Assembly (NCBI GenBank): GCA_902764915.1
Contig: CACWXY010000039.1
Location: 1-37,138, forward strand
DNA: 37,138 nucleotides
DNA from: an uncultured Eubacteriales bacterium
Lineage (GTDB): Bacteria; Bacillota; Clostridia; Christensenellales; Aristaeellaceae
Reading direction: 5' to 3'
Both the position numbers and the translations under genes were made by a program. The notes beneath the pieces were generated by a model. The model searched no databases. It was not told the DNA's origin and was given only the letters and a program-made list of their open reading frames with translations. Shown one piece after another: positions 27,401 through 34,571 of the stretch. Every line of letters starts with the position of its first letter. The stretch's first letter is position 1.

Positions 27401-27595
27401 AACGGTGAAACAGTGCATTGGCCGGGCGGTGAGCATGCCGTGGTGATCTGCGGCTATGACGATGCGTCCCTGACCTATCGGGATCCCAACGCGGGTACAA
27501 CGGTCGTGATTGACGCGGATATCTTCCGCAGGCGCTTTGAGGAGCTGGGCGGACGGATTGTATATTACACACGGGAGGACAGCAGCCTGTCCTAA
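24494..27595 (+). pseudogene. Secreted SH3-NlpC/P60-SLH-like-peptidase C39 protein with an in-frame TGA
   Basis: If read through, this frame encodes 1033 residues; an in-frame TGA at 24653-24655 interrupts codon 54. Before it: signal peptide (residues 1-34) and MTDPAF. After it: SGVTDDPDALLATPEEI, the normal continuation of the NlpC/P60 stabilising domain, where Trp (FW) is usual, so TGG to TGA is likely. Next come SH3-like domains (about 140-290), an NlpC/P60 hydrolase with Cys354 (EDCTSLNHS) and His412 (FPGHQMMYLG), SLH-like repeats (about 480-585), a region of unknown type, and a C-terminal peptidase C39-like domain with Cys851 (PTGCESVS), His981 (GGEHAVVICGY) and DPN. NlpC/P60 enzymes cut wall peptides. 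A GTG at 24662 could restart translation but would lose the signal peptide. Gene decay, readthrough or sequence error are the options. Confidence 0.8.
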
Positions 27596-27686
27596 AACCG
27601 GCAGAGCACGGGGACAGGGCTGCTGCCAGGCGCACGCTGTGTGTCCGTATGCCCGGCGGCAATGCCTGCAAACGAGGTGAAGAGCT

Positions 27687-29870
27687 TTGAAGAAATGCAG
27701 AAATCTGGTCATCGGCGGGATTGAAAGCAAGACGGTTGCACTTGTTTTGATTTCCATGGTTCTGGTGGCCGTGGTCTTTGTCACGTCCATGCTGACACAG
27801 AGCAGTATGCTGACACGCCTGACGCAGGAGACCAGTGAGCGGCAGCTTGCTTCCATAACCGGGACCACGGAAAATGTGATTCATACGATGATTGTGGAAA
27901 ACATGGACCGCCAGACGGAACTGGAAGCCAGGGTCGCGAATGAACTGTTCCACGACCGGGCCGTCGGTGTACAGACACTGGGTGATTATGTCACCAAGCT
28001 TCTGAGCAACCGGGAAATGGTGCTGCCCGCAGCATGGCAGCGGCCGGACGTATCCCGTGAAGGCGAAATGACGGTGAAGGCTCTGTTTGCGCAGGGAATG
28101 GAGGCATCGGACGCGGCGGCGTCGCTGGGCGTCATTGCCAATGCGGCAGACATGATGCTCTCCATCTGTGCGGCCTATGGTACGGACAATATCTGGTTCA
28201 CCGTACCGGAAGGCGCAACGCTGATGGCCGATACTGTTCCCAGCAACTGGATCGACGCAGACGGCGCCTATGTGCCTTACAATGCCTGCGACCGCTACTG
28301 GTATCGCCAGGCCGTGGAAGCGGGTGAACTGGTCTTTTCGGATGCGGAGTATGACTATCGCACCGGAAGGCTGTGCGTTACATGCGCCATGCCGGTCTAT
28401 GACGTCGAAGGCGCGCTGCTTGGCGTAGCCGGGGCGGACATTTTTCTGGACGATATGCAGAAGGCAATTCAGAAATCAGCGGAATCAGGCATTATTCTGG
28501 GCATTGTCAATCAGAGCGGGCATCTGATTATCGCGCCTGCAGAGAACGGCGATTTCCGGGTAATGAACTCTGCGGAAGCTGCGGACCTGCGCGATTCAGA
28601 ATATGAAGAGCTGGCCGCACTGGTGCGCGATGCCATGCAGGGCAAGACCGAAGTGCGCCTGGTGCACGCGGTCGGTCAGGCGTATTATGCCATTGGCGTT
28701 CCCATGGAAACGGTAGGATGGACACTGCTGGCAGCCTACAGCCAGGCGGATGCGGAACGCCCGGTGCGTCAGCTGGAAGCAGATTACCATGCGATTCAGA
28801 CGGGCGCGGTGACCGCCTATCGGAGCCAGAGCACAGCTGGCAGAACCATCGTCTGGATTGTCCTGGCCGCTGTGCTGCTTGCGATGCTGTTCAGCGCATA
28901 CATGATGAGCAAGCGGATTGCAAAGCCGCTGAACACCATCACCAGGCGGATTTCCGAACTCAGCGAAACCAACATGGAATTTACAATGGAAGATGCCTAC
29001 AGAACCGGGGACGAGGTGGAAAACCTGGCTGAGTCCTTTGCGATGATCTCCCACAGAACGGTGGAATACCTGGATACGGTCAGGCGTGTCACCGCGGAAA
29101 AGGAGCGCATCGGAGCGGAACTCTCTCTGGCCACGCGGATTCAGGCGGCCATGCTGCCGCATAGGGTGCCCGCTTTCCCGGATCGCAGGGATTTTGACAT
29201 CATCGGCAGCATGGACCCGGCGAAGGAAGTCGGCGGCGATTTCTATGATTATTTCCTTATCGATGACGATCATCTGGGCATAGTCATTGCGGATGTATCC
29301 GGCAAGGGCGTGCCTGCCGCGCTGTTTATGATGGCCAGCAAGATTATACTGCAGAGCGTGGCCATGCTGGGCGGGTCGCCGGCCGAAATCCTGACCAAGA
29401 CCAATCAGGCGATCTGCTCCAATAACGAGGCGCAGATGTTTGTGACGGTATGGATCGGTATTCTGGAACTGTCTACCGGAAAACTGACCTGTTCCAATGC
29501 GGGGCATGAATACCCGGTATGCAAGCGGCCTGACGGGGTCTTTGTGCTGTACAAGGATCGGCATGGTTTTGTCATTGGCGGCATAGAAGACGCGAAGTAC
29601 AGGGAGTATTCGCTGGATCTGGAGCCCGGCACCAAGCTGTTTGTGTATACCGACGGCGTGCCGGAAGCGACCAATGCGCAGCAGAAACTGTTCGGCACAG
29701 AGCGCATGGTGGCGGCATTGAATGAAGCGCCCGATGCTTCGCCAATGGATATTCTGAAAAATGTGCGCAGGGCTGTGGACAGTTTTGTTCTGGATGCAGA
29801 GCAGTTTGACGATTTGACCATGGTCTGCCTGGAATACCGGGGACCGAATGCAGCAGACAAGGAGGCATGA
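27687..29870 (+). CDS. Membrane sensor PP2C-type phosphatase (RsbU/SpoIIE-like)
   Basis: A 727-residue sensor phosphatase. A transmembrane helix near 15-35 and another near 390-410 flank a large extracellular sensor of Cache type (DRYWYRQAVEAGELVFSDAEYD and VTCAMPVYDVEGALLGVAGADI are dCache-like). A HAMP segment follows (KRIAKPLNTITRRISEL), then a PP2C/SpoIIE domain from about 490: VGGDFYD (near 515), DVSGKGVPAALFM, SNAGHEYP, VYTDGVPEA and FDDLTM supply the metal-binding Asp residues. It is expected to dephosphorylate an anti-sigma-antagonist (STAS) protein in response to an external signal. The start is TTG at 27687, six bases after GAGGTGA. It is coupled to the downstream RsbW-like kinase. 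The STAS partner is not in the window. Confidence 0.92.
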   Translation: MKKCRNLVIGGIESKTVALVLISMVLVAVVFVTSMLTQSSMLTRLTQETSERQLASITGTTENVIHTMIVENMDRQTELEARVANELFHDRAVGVQTLGDYVTKLLSNREMVLPAAWQRPDVSREGEMTVKALFAQGMEASDAAASLGVIANAADMMLSICAAYGTDNIWFTVPEGATLMADTVPSNWIDADGAYVPYNACDRYWYRQAVEAGELVFSDAEYDYRTGRLCVTCAMPVYDVEGALLGVAGADIFLDDMQKAIQKSAESGIILGIVNQSGHLIIAPAENGDFRVMNSAEAADLRDSEYEELAALVRDAMQGKTEVRLVHAVGQAYYAIGVPMETVGWTLLAAYSQADAERPVRQLEADYHAIQTGAVTAYRSQSTAGRTIVWIVLAAVLLAMLFSAYMMSKRIAKPLNTITRRISELSETNMEFTMEDAYRTGDEVENLAESFAMISHRTVEYLDTVRRVTAEKERIGAELSLATRIQAAMLPHRVPAFPDRRDFDIIGSMDPAKEVGGDFYDYFLIDDDHLGIVIADVSGKGVPAALFMMASKIILQSVAMLGGSPAEILTKTNQAICSNNEAQMFVTVWIGILELSTGKLTCSNAGHEYPVCKRPDGVFVLYKDRHGFVIGGIEDAKYREYSLDLEPGTKLFVYTDGVPEATNAQQKLFGTERMVAALNEAPDASPMDILKNVRRAVDSFVLDAEQFDDLTMVCLEYRGPNAADKEA

Positions 29871-29872
29871 GC

Positions 29873-30280
29873 ATGCAGGAAATGACATTTCCGGCAGTCA
29901 TCGAAAGCATTTCGAAGGTGACGGAATGGATTGACGAGACATTGGAAAAACTGGACTGTGCCATGAAAGCACAGATGCAGATTGATGTGGCCATTGATGA
30001 AATCTTTGGAAACATAGCGCGTTATGCGTACCCGGATCAGGAAGGCAGCGCGACGGTAAAGATAGCGTTCCATGAGGCAACGCGGGTGTTCTCCATTACC
30101 TTTGTGGACCAGGGTATTCCGTTTGATCCGCTGAGCCGGAAGGACCCCGATACGTCTCTTGGACTGGAAGAGCGAGAAATCGGGGGCCTGGGGATTTTTC
30201 TGGTAAGGAAGACCATGGATGATGTCAGCTACCAGTATCGGGATGGGAAAAACATCCTGTGCCTGAAAAAAAGCATTTAG
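29873..30280 (+). CDS. RsbW/SpoIIAB-like serine kinase (anti-sigma factor type)
   Basis: Small GHKL ATPase of about 135 residues. The N box DEIFGNIARYAYP and the G2-type GGLGIFLVRKTMDDVSY are visible, together with FVDQGIPFDP (G1). Such kinases phosphorylate STAS antagonists and bind sigma factors. ATG 29873 is chosen because GGAGG at 29861-29865 is 7 bases away; ATG 29867, overlapping the phosphatase stop, is too close. Pairing with the sensor phosphatase forms the two catalytic arms of a partner-switching module. Confidence 0.88.
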   Translation: MQEMTFPAVIESISKVTEWIDETLEKLDCAMKAQMQIDVAIDEIFGNIARYAYPDQEGSATVKIAFHEATRVFSITFVDQGIPFDPLSRKDPDTSLGLEEREIGGLGIFLVRKTMDDVSYQYRDGKNILCLKKSI

Positions 30281-30387
30281 AAAAGCAGGCCTGACGGTCA
30301 GGTCCGGAAGCTGCCGCCCCGGGCATGGAACAGGAACGGCGTCCATGGATGGTGTGGACGGAACCGGACCTTTTGTCATGATCTTCT

Positions 30388-30424
30388 GCCTGAAGAGCGG
30401 CGATCCGGCTCTTCAGGCCTTTTT
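30388..30424 (+). terminator. Rho-independent terminator
   Basis: GCCTGAAGAGC (30388-30398) pairs with GCTCTTCAGGC (30408-30418), followed by CTTTTT. It closes the phosphatase-kinase transcript about 108 bases after the kinase stop. Confidence 0.9.
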
Positions 30425-30666
30425 CATGTGCGCATTTCTTCCTGCCCGCTGACGGGAACAGGCTTTGCGCACTTTTGAAAAGCAGCGGCTCCCGAAAGCG
30501 CACACATGCAGGTGCAGGGCAGCCTCCTGGAATGGCTGCCCCGCACTGCTGCTTTTCACAGGGAACAGAAACCGCATGATGGAAAGGCTTATGCCTGCCG
30601 GGCCATGCGCCCCAGATATCGCAGGCAGCGCTCAGGCCACAGATGCAGTCGGATTAAAAGCCGGAT

Positions 30667-31385
30667 ATGCCGCAGGCGGGCATGCGCAACCGGATGCAGG
30701 TCTACCAGGCTGAACAGGCACTTCTGCAGATGGTGCGTGACGGCAATATCAATTACCAGAGCGCGCTGGATAACAGCATCTCCCTCAGCCCCGGTGTGCC
30801 GGTAGAGGGCCGGGATCCGCTGCGCCAGGTCAAGACCAGCATTATCGTATTTACAACACTGGTATGCCGGGCAGCCATGGAAGGCGGACTCTCCCCGGAG
30901 GTGGCGTACCCGCTGGGAGATTCCTATATCCAGACCGCGGAGGACTGCCGCGACAGCGGAGAGCTTTCGGCGCTGGCGCATGCCATGTATCACGATTTTA
31001 TCTACCGGGTGCATTATGTGCGCTCCAACCCGAACTATTCCCATGCATCCAGAAATGCTGCGATTACATTGAACTCAGTCTGGACCGGCGTATCCGTGTC
31101 TCGGACTTGGCAGCGCTGGTGGGATATACGGATTACTATCTGACGGAAAAGTTCCGGAAGGAAACCGGCCGGTCGATCAGCACCTACATTCGGGATGTGA
31201 AAATGGCGCGGGCCCGGGTGCTGCTGGATACCACAGACCTGTCCGTGGCAGAGATCGCGGACCGGCTCGCCTTTAACACGCCCAATTATTTCATCCAGAG
31301 CTTCCGCAGCGTCATGGGCTGTACACCCGCCCGATACAGGAAACGCGGATCGGCGGAAGCCGGCCGGGATCGGGACGCAGAATAG
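30667..31385 (+). pseudogene. AraC family regulator, split by a frameshift
   Basis: Two frames together encode an AraC-type protein. The first (30667-31143) gives a regulatory region, MQVYQAEQALLQMVRDGNI and MEGGLSPEVAYPLGDSYI, up to NPNYSH. The second (ending at 31385) carries the DNA-binding domain: LDRRIRVSDLAALVGYTDYYLTEKFRKETG and IADRLAFNTPNYFIQSFRSVMGCTPARYRK, with two helix-turn-helix units. The change is a -1 shift at about 31036-31052, suggesting one lost base. The N-terminal end is also unclear: upstream frames (30425-30666) do not add a recognisable domain. Its position just before the isomerase/aldolase genes makes it their likely regulator when intact. Confidence 0.75.
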
Positions 31386-31387
31386 GA

Positions 31388-31416
31388 TTGACGAGGGAAA
31401 GGGTTATGCGTATCAT
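31388..31416 (+). promoter_or_regulatory. Sigma-A promoter for the isomerase-aldolase operon
   Basis: TTGACG (31388-31393) and TATCAT (31411-31416) are separated by 17 bases. It starts directly after the regulator gene stop and is 126 bases before the isomerase start codon. Confidence 0.65.
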
Positions 31417-31541
31417 ATTTCCGACAGAAACAACAAATCATGCTGCATGGGACAAAAATGGCTGGGCACCGGTCCTTTCCCGTGGAGCAGACCGTATTCC
31501 GGAGAAAATGGAAAAAGCGTACATGTAAGGAGGAATGTCTG

Positions 31542-32966
31542 ATGCTAGTGGATACCAAAGCCCGCGTAGGCGTGTTTGCCATTGCACTGGGTGCCTACCT
31601 GCCCCAGTTCCCAAGCCTTGTTCCCGAGTTTGAAGGCCAGTACAGCGAATTCAAGAAGCTGATTCCGACATCGGTGGAGCTCGTCGACGGCGGGATTGTG
31701 ACCACCAAGGAAAAGGCCATGGAGGCCGGGGACAAGTTCCGTGCAGCTGACGTGGACCTGGTGATTCTGCAGCTCCTGACCTATGCAACCAGCTACAATA
31801 TGCTCCCCGCCGTGCGGGATCTGGATGTACCGGTAGTGCTTGTCAACGTACAGAAGAAGAAGGCACCGGATTATGCCACAACCGATACGCCTACCTGGCT
31901 GGGTGAGCTGTATGCCTGCGGCGCGGTCGGCGAAATGGTGGCGGACCTGGAGCGTGCCGGCAAGCGGCATGCCGTGATTACCGGCGTGGTGGAGGGCGGA
32001 GACCCCCAGGTGGAGGCGGAGATCAATGACTGGTGCAAGGCTGCGCAGGTGCGCCGCCGTTTCCGCAATACCAATATTGCCCAGATCGGCCGTCCTTACC
32101 CCGGCATGATGGACCTGTATATCGATGAAACCAACCTGTACCACCGCATGTGGCTGTATACCAAGCAGTTCGACTGGGAAAAGATGTGGGCGATTGCCGA
32201 CAACATTACCGATGAGGCGGCCATCCGTGCCAAAGCGCAGGATATCCTGGACACCTTCGAGATCGAAGGCGGCGGCACCATTGAAAAAGTGTGGGATATG
32301 GCCCGGTATGTGGTGGCCTTTGAGCAGTGGGTCAAGGATGAACAGCTGGGCTTTGTGGCCAGCCATTATGACGGGTTTGCCCAGGGCGTGGCGGGAAAAC
32401 TGGATTCCATGCTGATTCCTGCCTTCTCCATGCTGATCAAGCAGGGCACAGCCTGTGCCGTGGAGGGCGATATCAAGGTCGCCATGGCCATGGGCATTCT
32501 CAAGGTAATCGCGGGTACCGGTCAGCTGTCGGAAATGTACTCCATTGACTTTAACGAGGATATCTGCATTATCGGCCATTCGGGCAGCGGCGATGCGGAC
32601 ATTTCCCAGGCGAGAAAGCCTACCATGAAGATCGTCCCCGTGTTCCATGGCAAGACCGGTGGCGGCTATCTGACCCAGTTCTATCCGCCGGTAAACCAGC
32701 CCATTACCTTCCTCGGTATTACCCAGGACAAGGATGGCCACTTCAAGTTCGTGGTGGCGGAAGGCGTCAATGAGGAAGGCCCCATCTTCATGTTCGGCGA
32801 TACCAATATGCGCATGCGCTTTACCTGCGGTGCCCGTGACTTCTGCAACCGCTGGAGCGAAGCCGGCCCCACCCACCATATGGCGGCAGCCGTAGGCCGG
32901 CATATCGATACACTGCTGAAGGTAGCCAAGATCTTTAATGTGCCTGTGGATGTAATCACCCGCTGA
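31542..32966 (+). CDS. L-fucose/L-arabinose isomerase-like sugar isomerase
   Basis: Cytosolic ketol-isomerase of 474 residues in the AraA/FucI-like superfamily. The start at 31542 follows AAGGAGGAA; the open frame extends upstream without support. Family signs: the N-terminal ARVGVFAIALGAYLPQFPSL, an acidic residue at the metal site in VEGDIKVAMAMGILKVIAG, and the C-terminal GDTNMRMRF and GPTHHMAAAVG, which match the metal-binding His and Glu layout of L-arabinose isomerases. Because the next gene is a rhamnulose-1-phosphate aldolase, the substrate may be L-rhamnose or another 6-deoxysugar rather than arabinose; this is inference from context. The kinase needed between the two steps is not in this window. 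Confidence 0.85.
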   Translation: MLVDTKARVGVFAIALGAYLPQFPSLVPEFEGQYSEFKKLIPTSVELVDGGIVTTKEKAMEAGDKFRAADVDLVILQLLTYATSYNMLPAVRDLDVPVVLVNVQKKKAPDYATTDTPTWLGELYACGAVGEMVADLERAGKRHAVITGVVEGGDPQVEAEINDWCKAAQVRRRFRNTNIAQIGRPYPGMMDLYIDETNLYHRMWLYTKQFDWEKMWAIADNITDEAAIRAKAQDILDTFEIEGGGTIEKVWDMARYVVAFEQWVKDEQLGFVASHYDGFAQGVAGKLDSMLIPAFSMLIKQGTACAVEGDIKVAMAMGILKVIAGTGQLSEMYSIDFNEDICIIGHSGSGDADISQARKPTMKIVPVFHGKTGGGYLTQFYPPVNQPITFLGITQDKDGHFKFVVAEGVNEEGPIFMFGDTNMRMRFTCGARDFCNRWSEAGPTHHMAAAVGRHIDTLLKVAKIFNVPVDVITR

Positions 32967-32980
32967 GGAGGAAGAGAACA

Positions 32981-33793
32981 ATGGAAAATATACTGAATGC
33001 GCCTTTTATGATTGATATGATCCGCACCGTGACCAATATGTACGATCACGGCTGGGACGAACGCAACGGCGGCAACGTCAGTCTGATGCTGGAGGAGAGC
33101 GAAGTGCGCGCATACCTGGATACGGACCAGGTGCTGCGCACGATCCCCACCGGGTTTACCGCCCCGGAACTGGACGGGAAGTATTTCCTTGTCACCGGCA
33201 CGGGCAAGTATTTCAAGAATGTACAGTACGCGCCGGACGTGAACCTGGGCCTTGTGCGGCTGCGGGATCAGGGCACCCAGGCGGATCTTCTCTGGGGCTA
33301 CAGCGACGGCGGACAGTTCACCAGCGAGTTCCCGGCCCATATGATGAGTCATGTGGCGCGCCTGAAGGTGAACCCGGAGAACCGTGTGGTCATGCACTGC
33401 CATCCCGCGAATCTTCTGGCCATGACCTATGTCCATGACCTGGATGAGAAGAAGTTCACGCGCACGCTCTGGCAGATGTGCACGGAGTGCATTGTCGTGT
33501 TCCCCGAGGGCGTGAACGTACTGCCCTGGATGCTGTGCGGCACGAACGAAATCGGCGAGGCAACGGCGGAGAAGATGCTGACGGCACGGCTGGTGGTATG
33601 GAGCCAGCATGGCATCTATGGCGCGGGCAAGGACCTGGATGAAACCTTCGGCCTGATTGAGACCGCGGAAAAGGCAGCCGAGATTTATATGAAGATCGCC
33701 CATCTGCCGCTGGTGAACACGATTACGGATGCGCAGATGCATCAGCTGGAAAAGCGCTTCAACATCAAGGCACGGGAAGGTTATCTCTCCTGA
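32981..33793 (+). CDS. rhaD: Rhamnulose-1-phosphate aldolase
   Basis: Class II zinc aldolase of 270 residues, close to the usual RhaD length, cleaving L-rhamnulose 1-phosphate to dihydroxyacetone phosphate and L-lactaldehyde. Visible marks: the N-terminal GWDERNGGNVSLML, the VTGTGKYFKN loop, and the zinc ligands in MHCHPANLLAMTY (HxH) and VWSQHGIYGAG (third His). It lies 14 bases after the isomerase gene with AGGAGGAAG upstream, so both are made from one transcript. Together they supply two steps of a deoxysugar pathway. Confidence 0.9.
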   Translation: MENILNAPFMIDMIRTVTNMYDHGWDERNGGNVSLMLEESEVRAYLDTDQVLRTIPTGFTAPELDGKYFLVTGTGKYFKNVQYAPDVNLGLVRLRDQGTQADLLWGYSDGGQFTSEFPAHMMSHVARLKVNPENRVVMHCHPANLLAMTYVHDLDEKKFTRTLWQMCTECIVVFPEGVNVLPWMLCGTNEIGEATAEKMLTARLVVWSQHGIYGAGKDLDETFGLIETAEKAAEIYMKIAHLPLVNTITDAQMHQLEKRFNIKAREGYLS

Positions 33794-33830
33794 AACGCCT
33801 GACAGACCGCATGATCGAAAGAGAACAGAA

Positions 33831-33873
33831 AAAGAGCCTGAGACGGGGCGCTCCCCCTCTCAGGCTCTTTTTT
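33831..33873 (+). terminator. Bidirectional terminator between convergent genes
   Basis: AAAGAGCCTGAGA (33831-33843) pairs with TCTCAGGCTCTTT (33858-33870), with a T-run after it and an A-run before it. It serves rhaD on the plus strand and the TetR gene on the minus strand. Confidence 0.92.
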
Positions 33874-33881
33874 GCGGCACT

Positions 33882-34421
33882 TCAGGTGAAAGAGAAGAAG
33901 GCCGACATCAGGCGGGCAATCTGTGCCGGTGACTCCCGCTGCGGCTTGTTCAGCCAGACACAGATGATGCGGTAGGCGCCATAGGTGATGAAATTGTAGC
34001 GGTATTCCTGGGCGGATTCGTCGTTCTCGTCGGCGTACTTTGTGAGGGCTGCCTCTCTGACGGCAGAGAGAGAAAACAGCTTCTGCGGAAACAGCGGATC
34101 CACATTGTTGTTGATAATCAGACGCCCGAACTCCAGATGCGCTTCCAGGTATTTACATGTGGTCTCAATAATCCGGACCGGATCAGTGGCATGCTGCCGG
34201 ATGGCGGCGGAGAGAAAGTCCAGAAAATTGTTTTCCATATCGGTCAGAAGATCCAGCGGACTTCCGTAATACCTGTAAAAAGTGGAGCGGTTGACATTCG
34301 CAGTCTGGCAGAGTGCACGGACGGAGACATGATGAATGTCCTGGTCATGCAGCATTTCCATCAACGCATCCTTCAGCATCTGCCGGGTCATGCGGACACG
34401 GCGGTCCCTGCTTTTTTCCAC
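33882..34421 (-). CDS. TetR family transcriptional regulator
   Basis: A 179-residue regulator. The N-terminal helix-turn-helix domain reads MTRQMLKDALMEMLHDQD, then VSVRALCQTANVNRSTFYRYYGSPLDLL (recognition helix), and the C-terminal part is an all-helical ligand-binding domain ending SPAQIARLMSAFF. The start is GTG at 34421-34419, seven bases from AAGGAGG on the minus strand. It is transcribed away from the fused TSUP-kinase gene and probably represses the shared upstream region, where an inverted repeat is seen. The ligand is unknown. Confidence 0.92.
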   Translation of the reverse strand: MEKSRDRRVRMTRQMLKDALMEMLHDQDIHHVSVRALCQTANVNRSTFYRYYGSPLDLLTDMENNFLDFLSAAIRQHATDPVRIIETTCKYLEAHLEFGRLIINNNVDPLFPQKLFSLSAVREAALTKYADENDESAQEYRYNFITYGAYRIICVWLNKPQRESPAQIARLMSAFFSFT

Positions 34422-34448
34422 AGCTGTCCCTCCTTCTTTTGCTTTTTG

Positions 34449-34471
34449 CAACACTTTTTCACATTGTGTTG
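34449..34471. promoter_or_regulatory. Inverted repeat, possible TetR operator
   Basis: CAACAC (34449-34454) and GTGTTG (34466-34471) form an inverted repeat with 11 bases between. It sits just upstream of the TetR gene and about 30 bases before the TSUP-kinase promoter, as expected for an autoregulatory operator. No binding data; inference. Confidence 0.45.
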
Positions 34472-34501
34472 AAAATCCATCCATTGGCTCTGATCTGTTG
34501 A

Positions 34502-34530
34502 TTGTTTTGCCGGCATTCGCTGGATAAAAT
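34502..34530 (+). promoter_or_regulatory. Promoter for the TSUP-kinase fusion gene
   Basis: TTGTTT (34502-34507) and TAAAAT (34525-34530) are spaced by 17 bases, 42 bases before the start codon at 34572. Confidence 0.55.
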
Positions 34531-34571
34531 GGTAGAAGAAAAACCAGATCTGTCAAGAGGGAGGGAAGCGC

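Noticed and set aside
24494..27595. Reassigned TGA (Trp) genetic code
   Set aside because: Many intact genes here end in TGA, for example at 3131, 18180, 29868 and 33791, and Trp is encoded by TGG throughout.
31545..32981. 478-codon minus-strand open frame opposite the isomerase
   Set aside because: Antisense shadow of a well supported isomerase gene.
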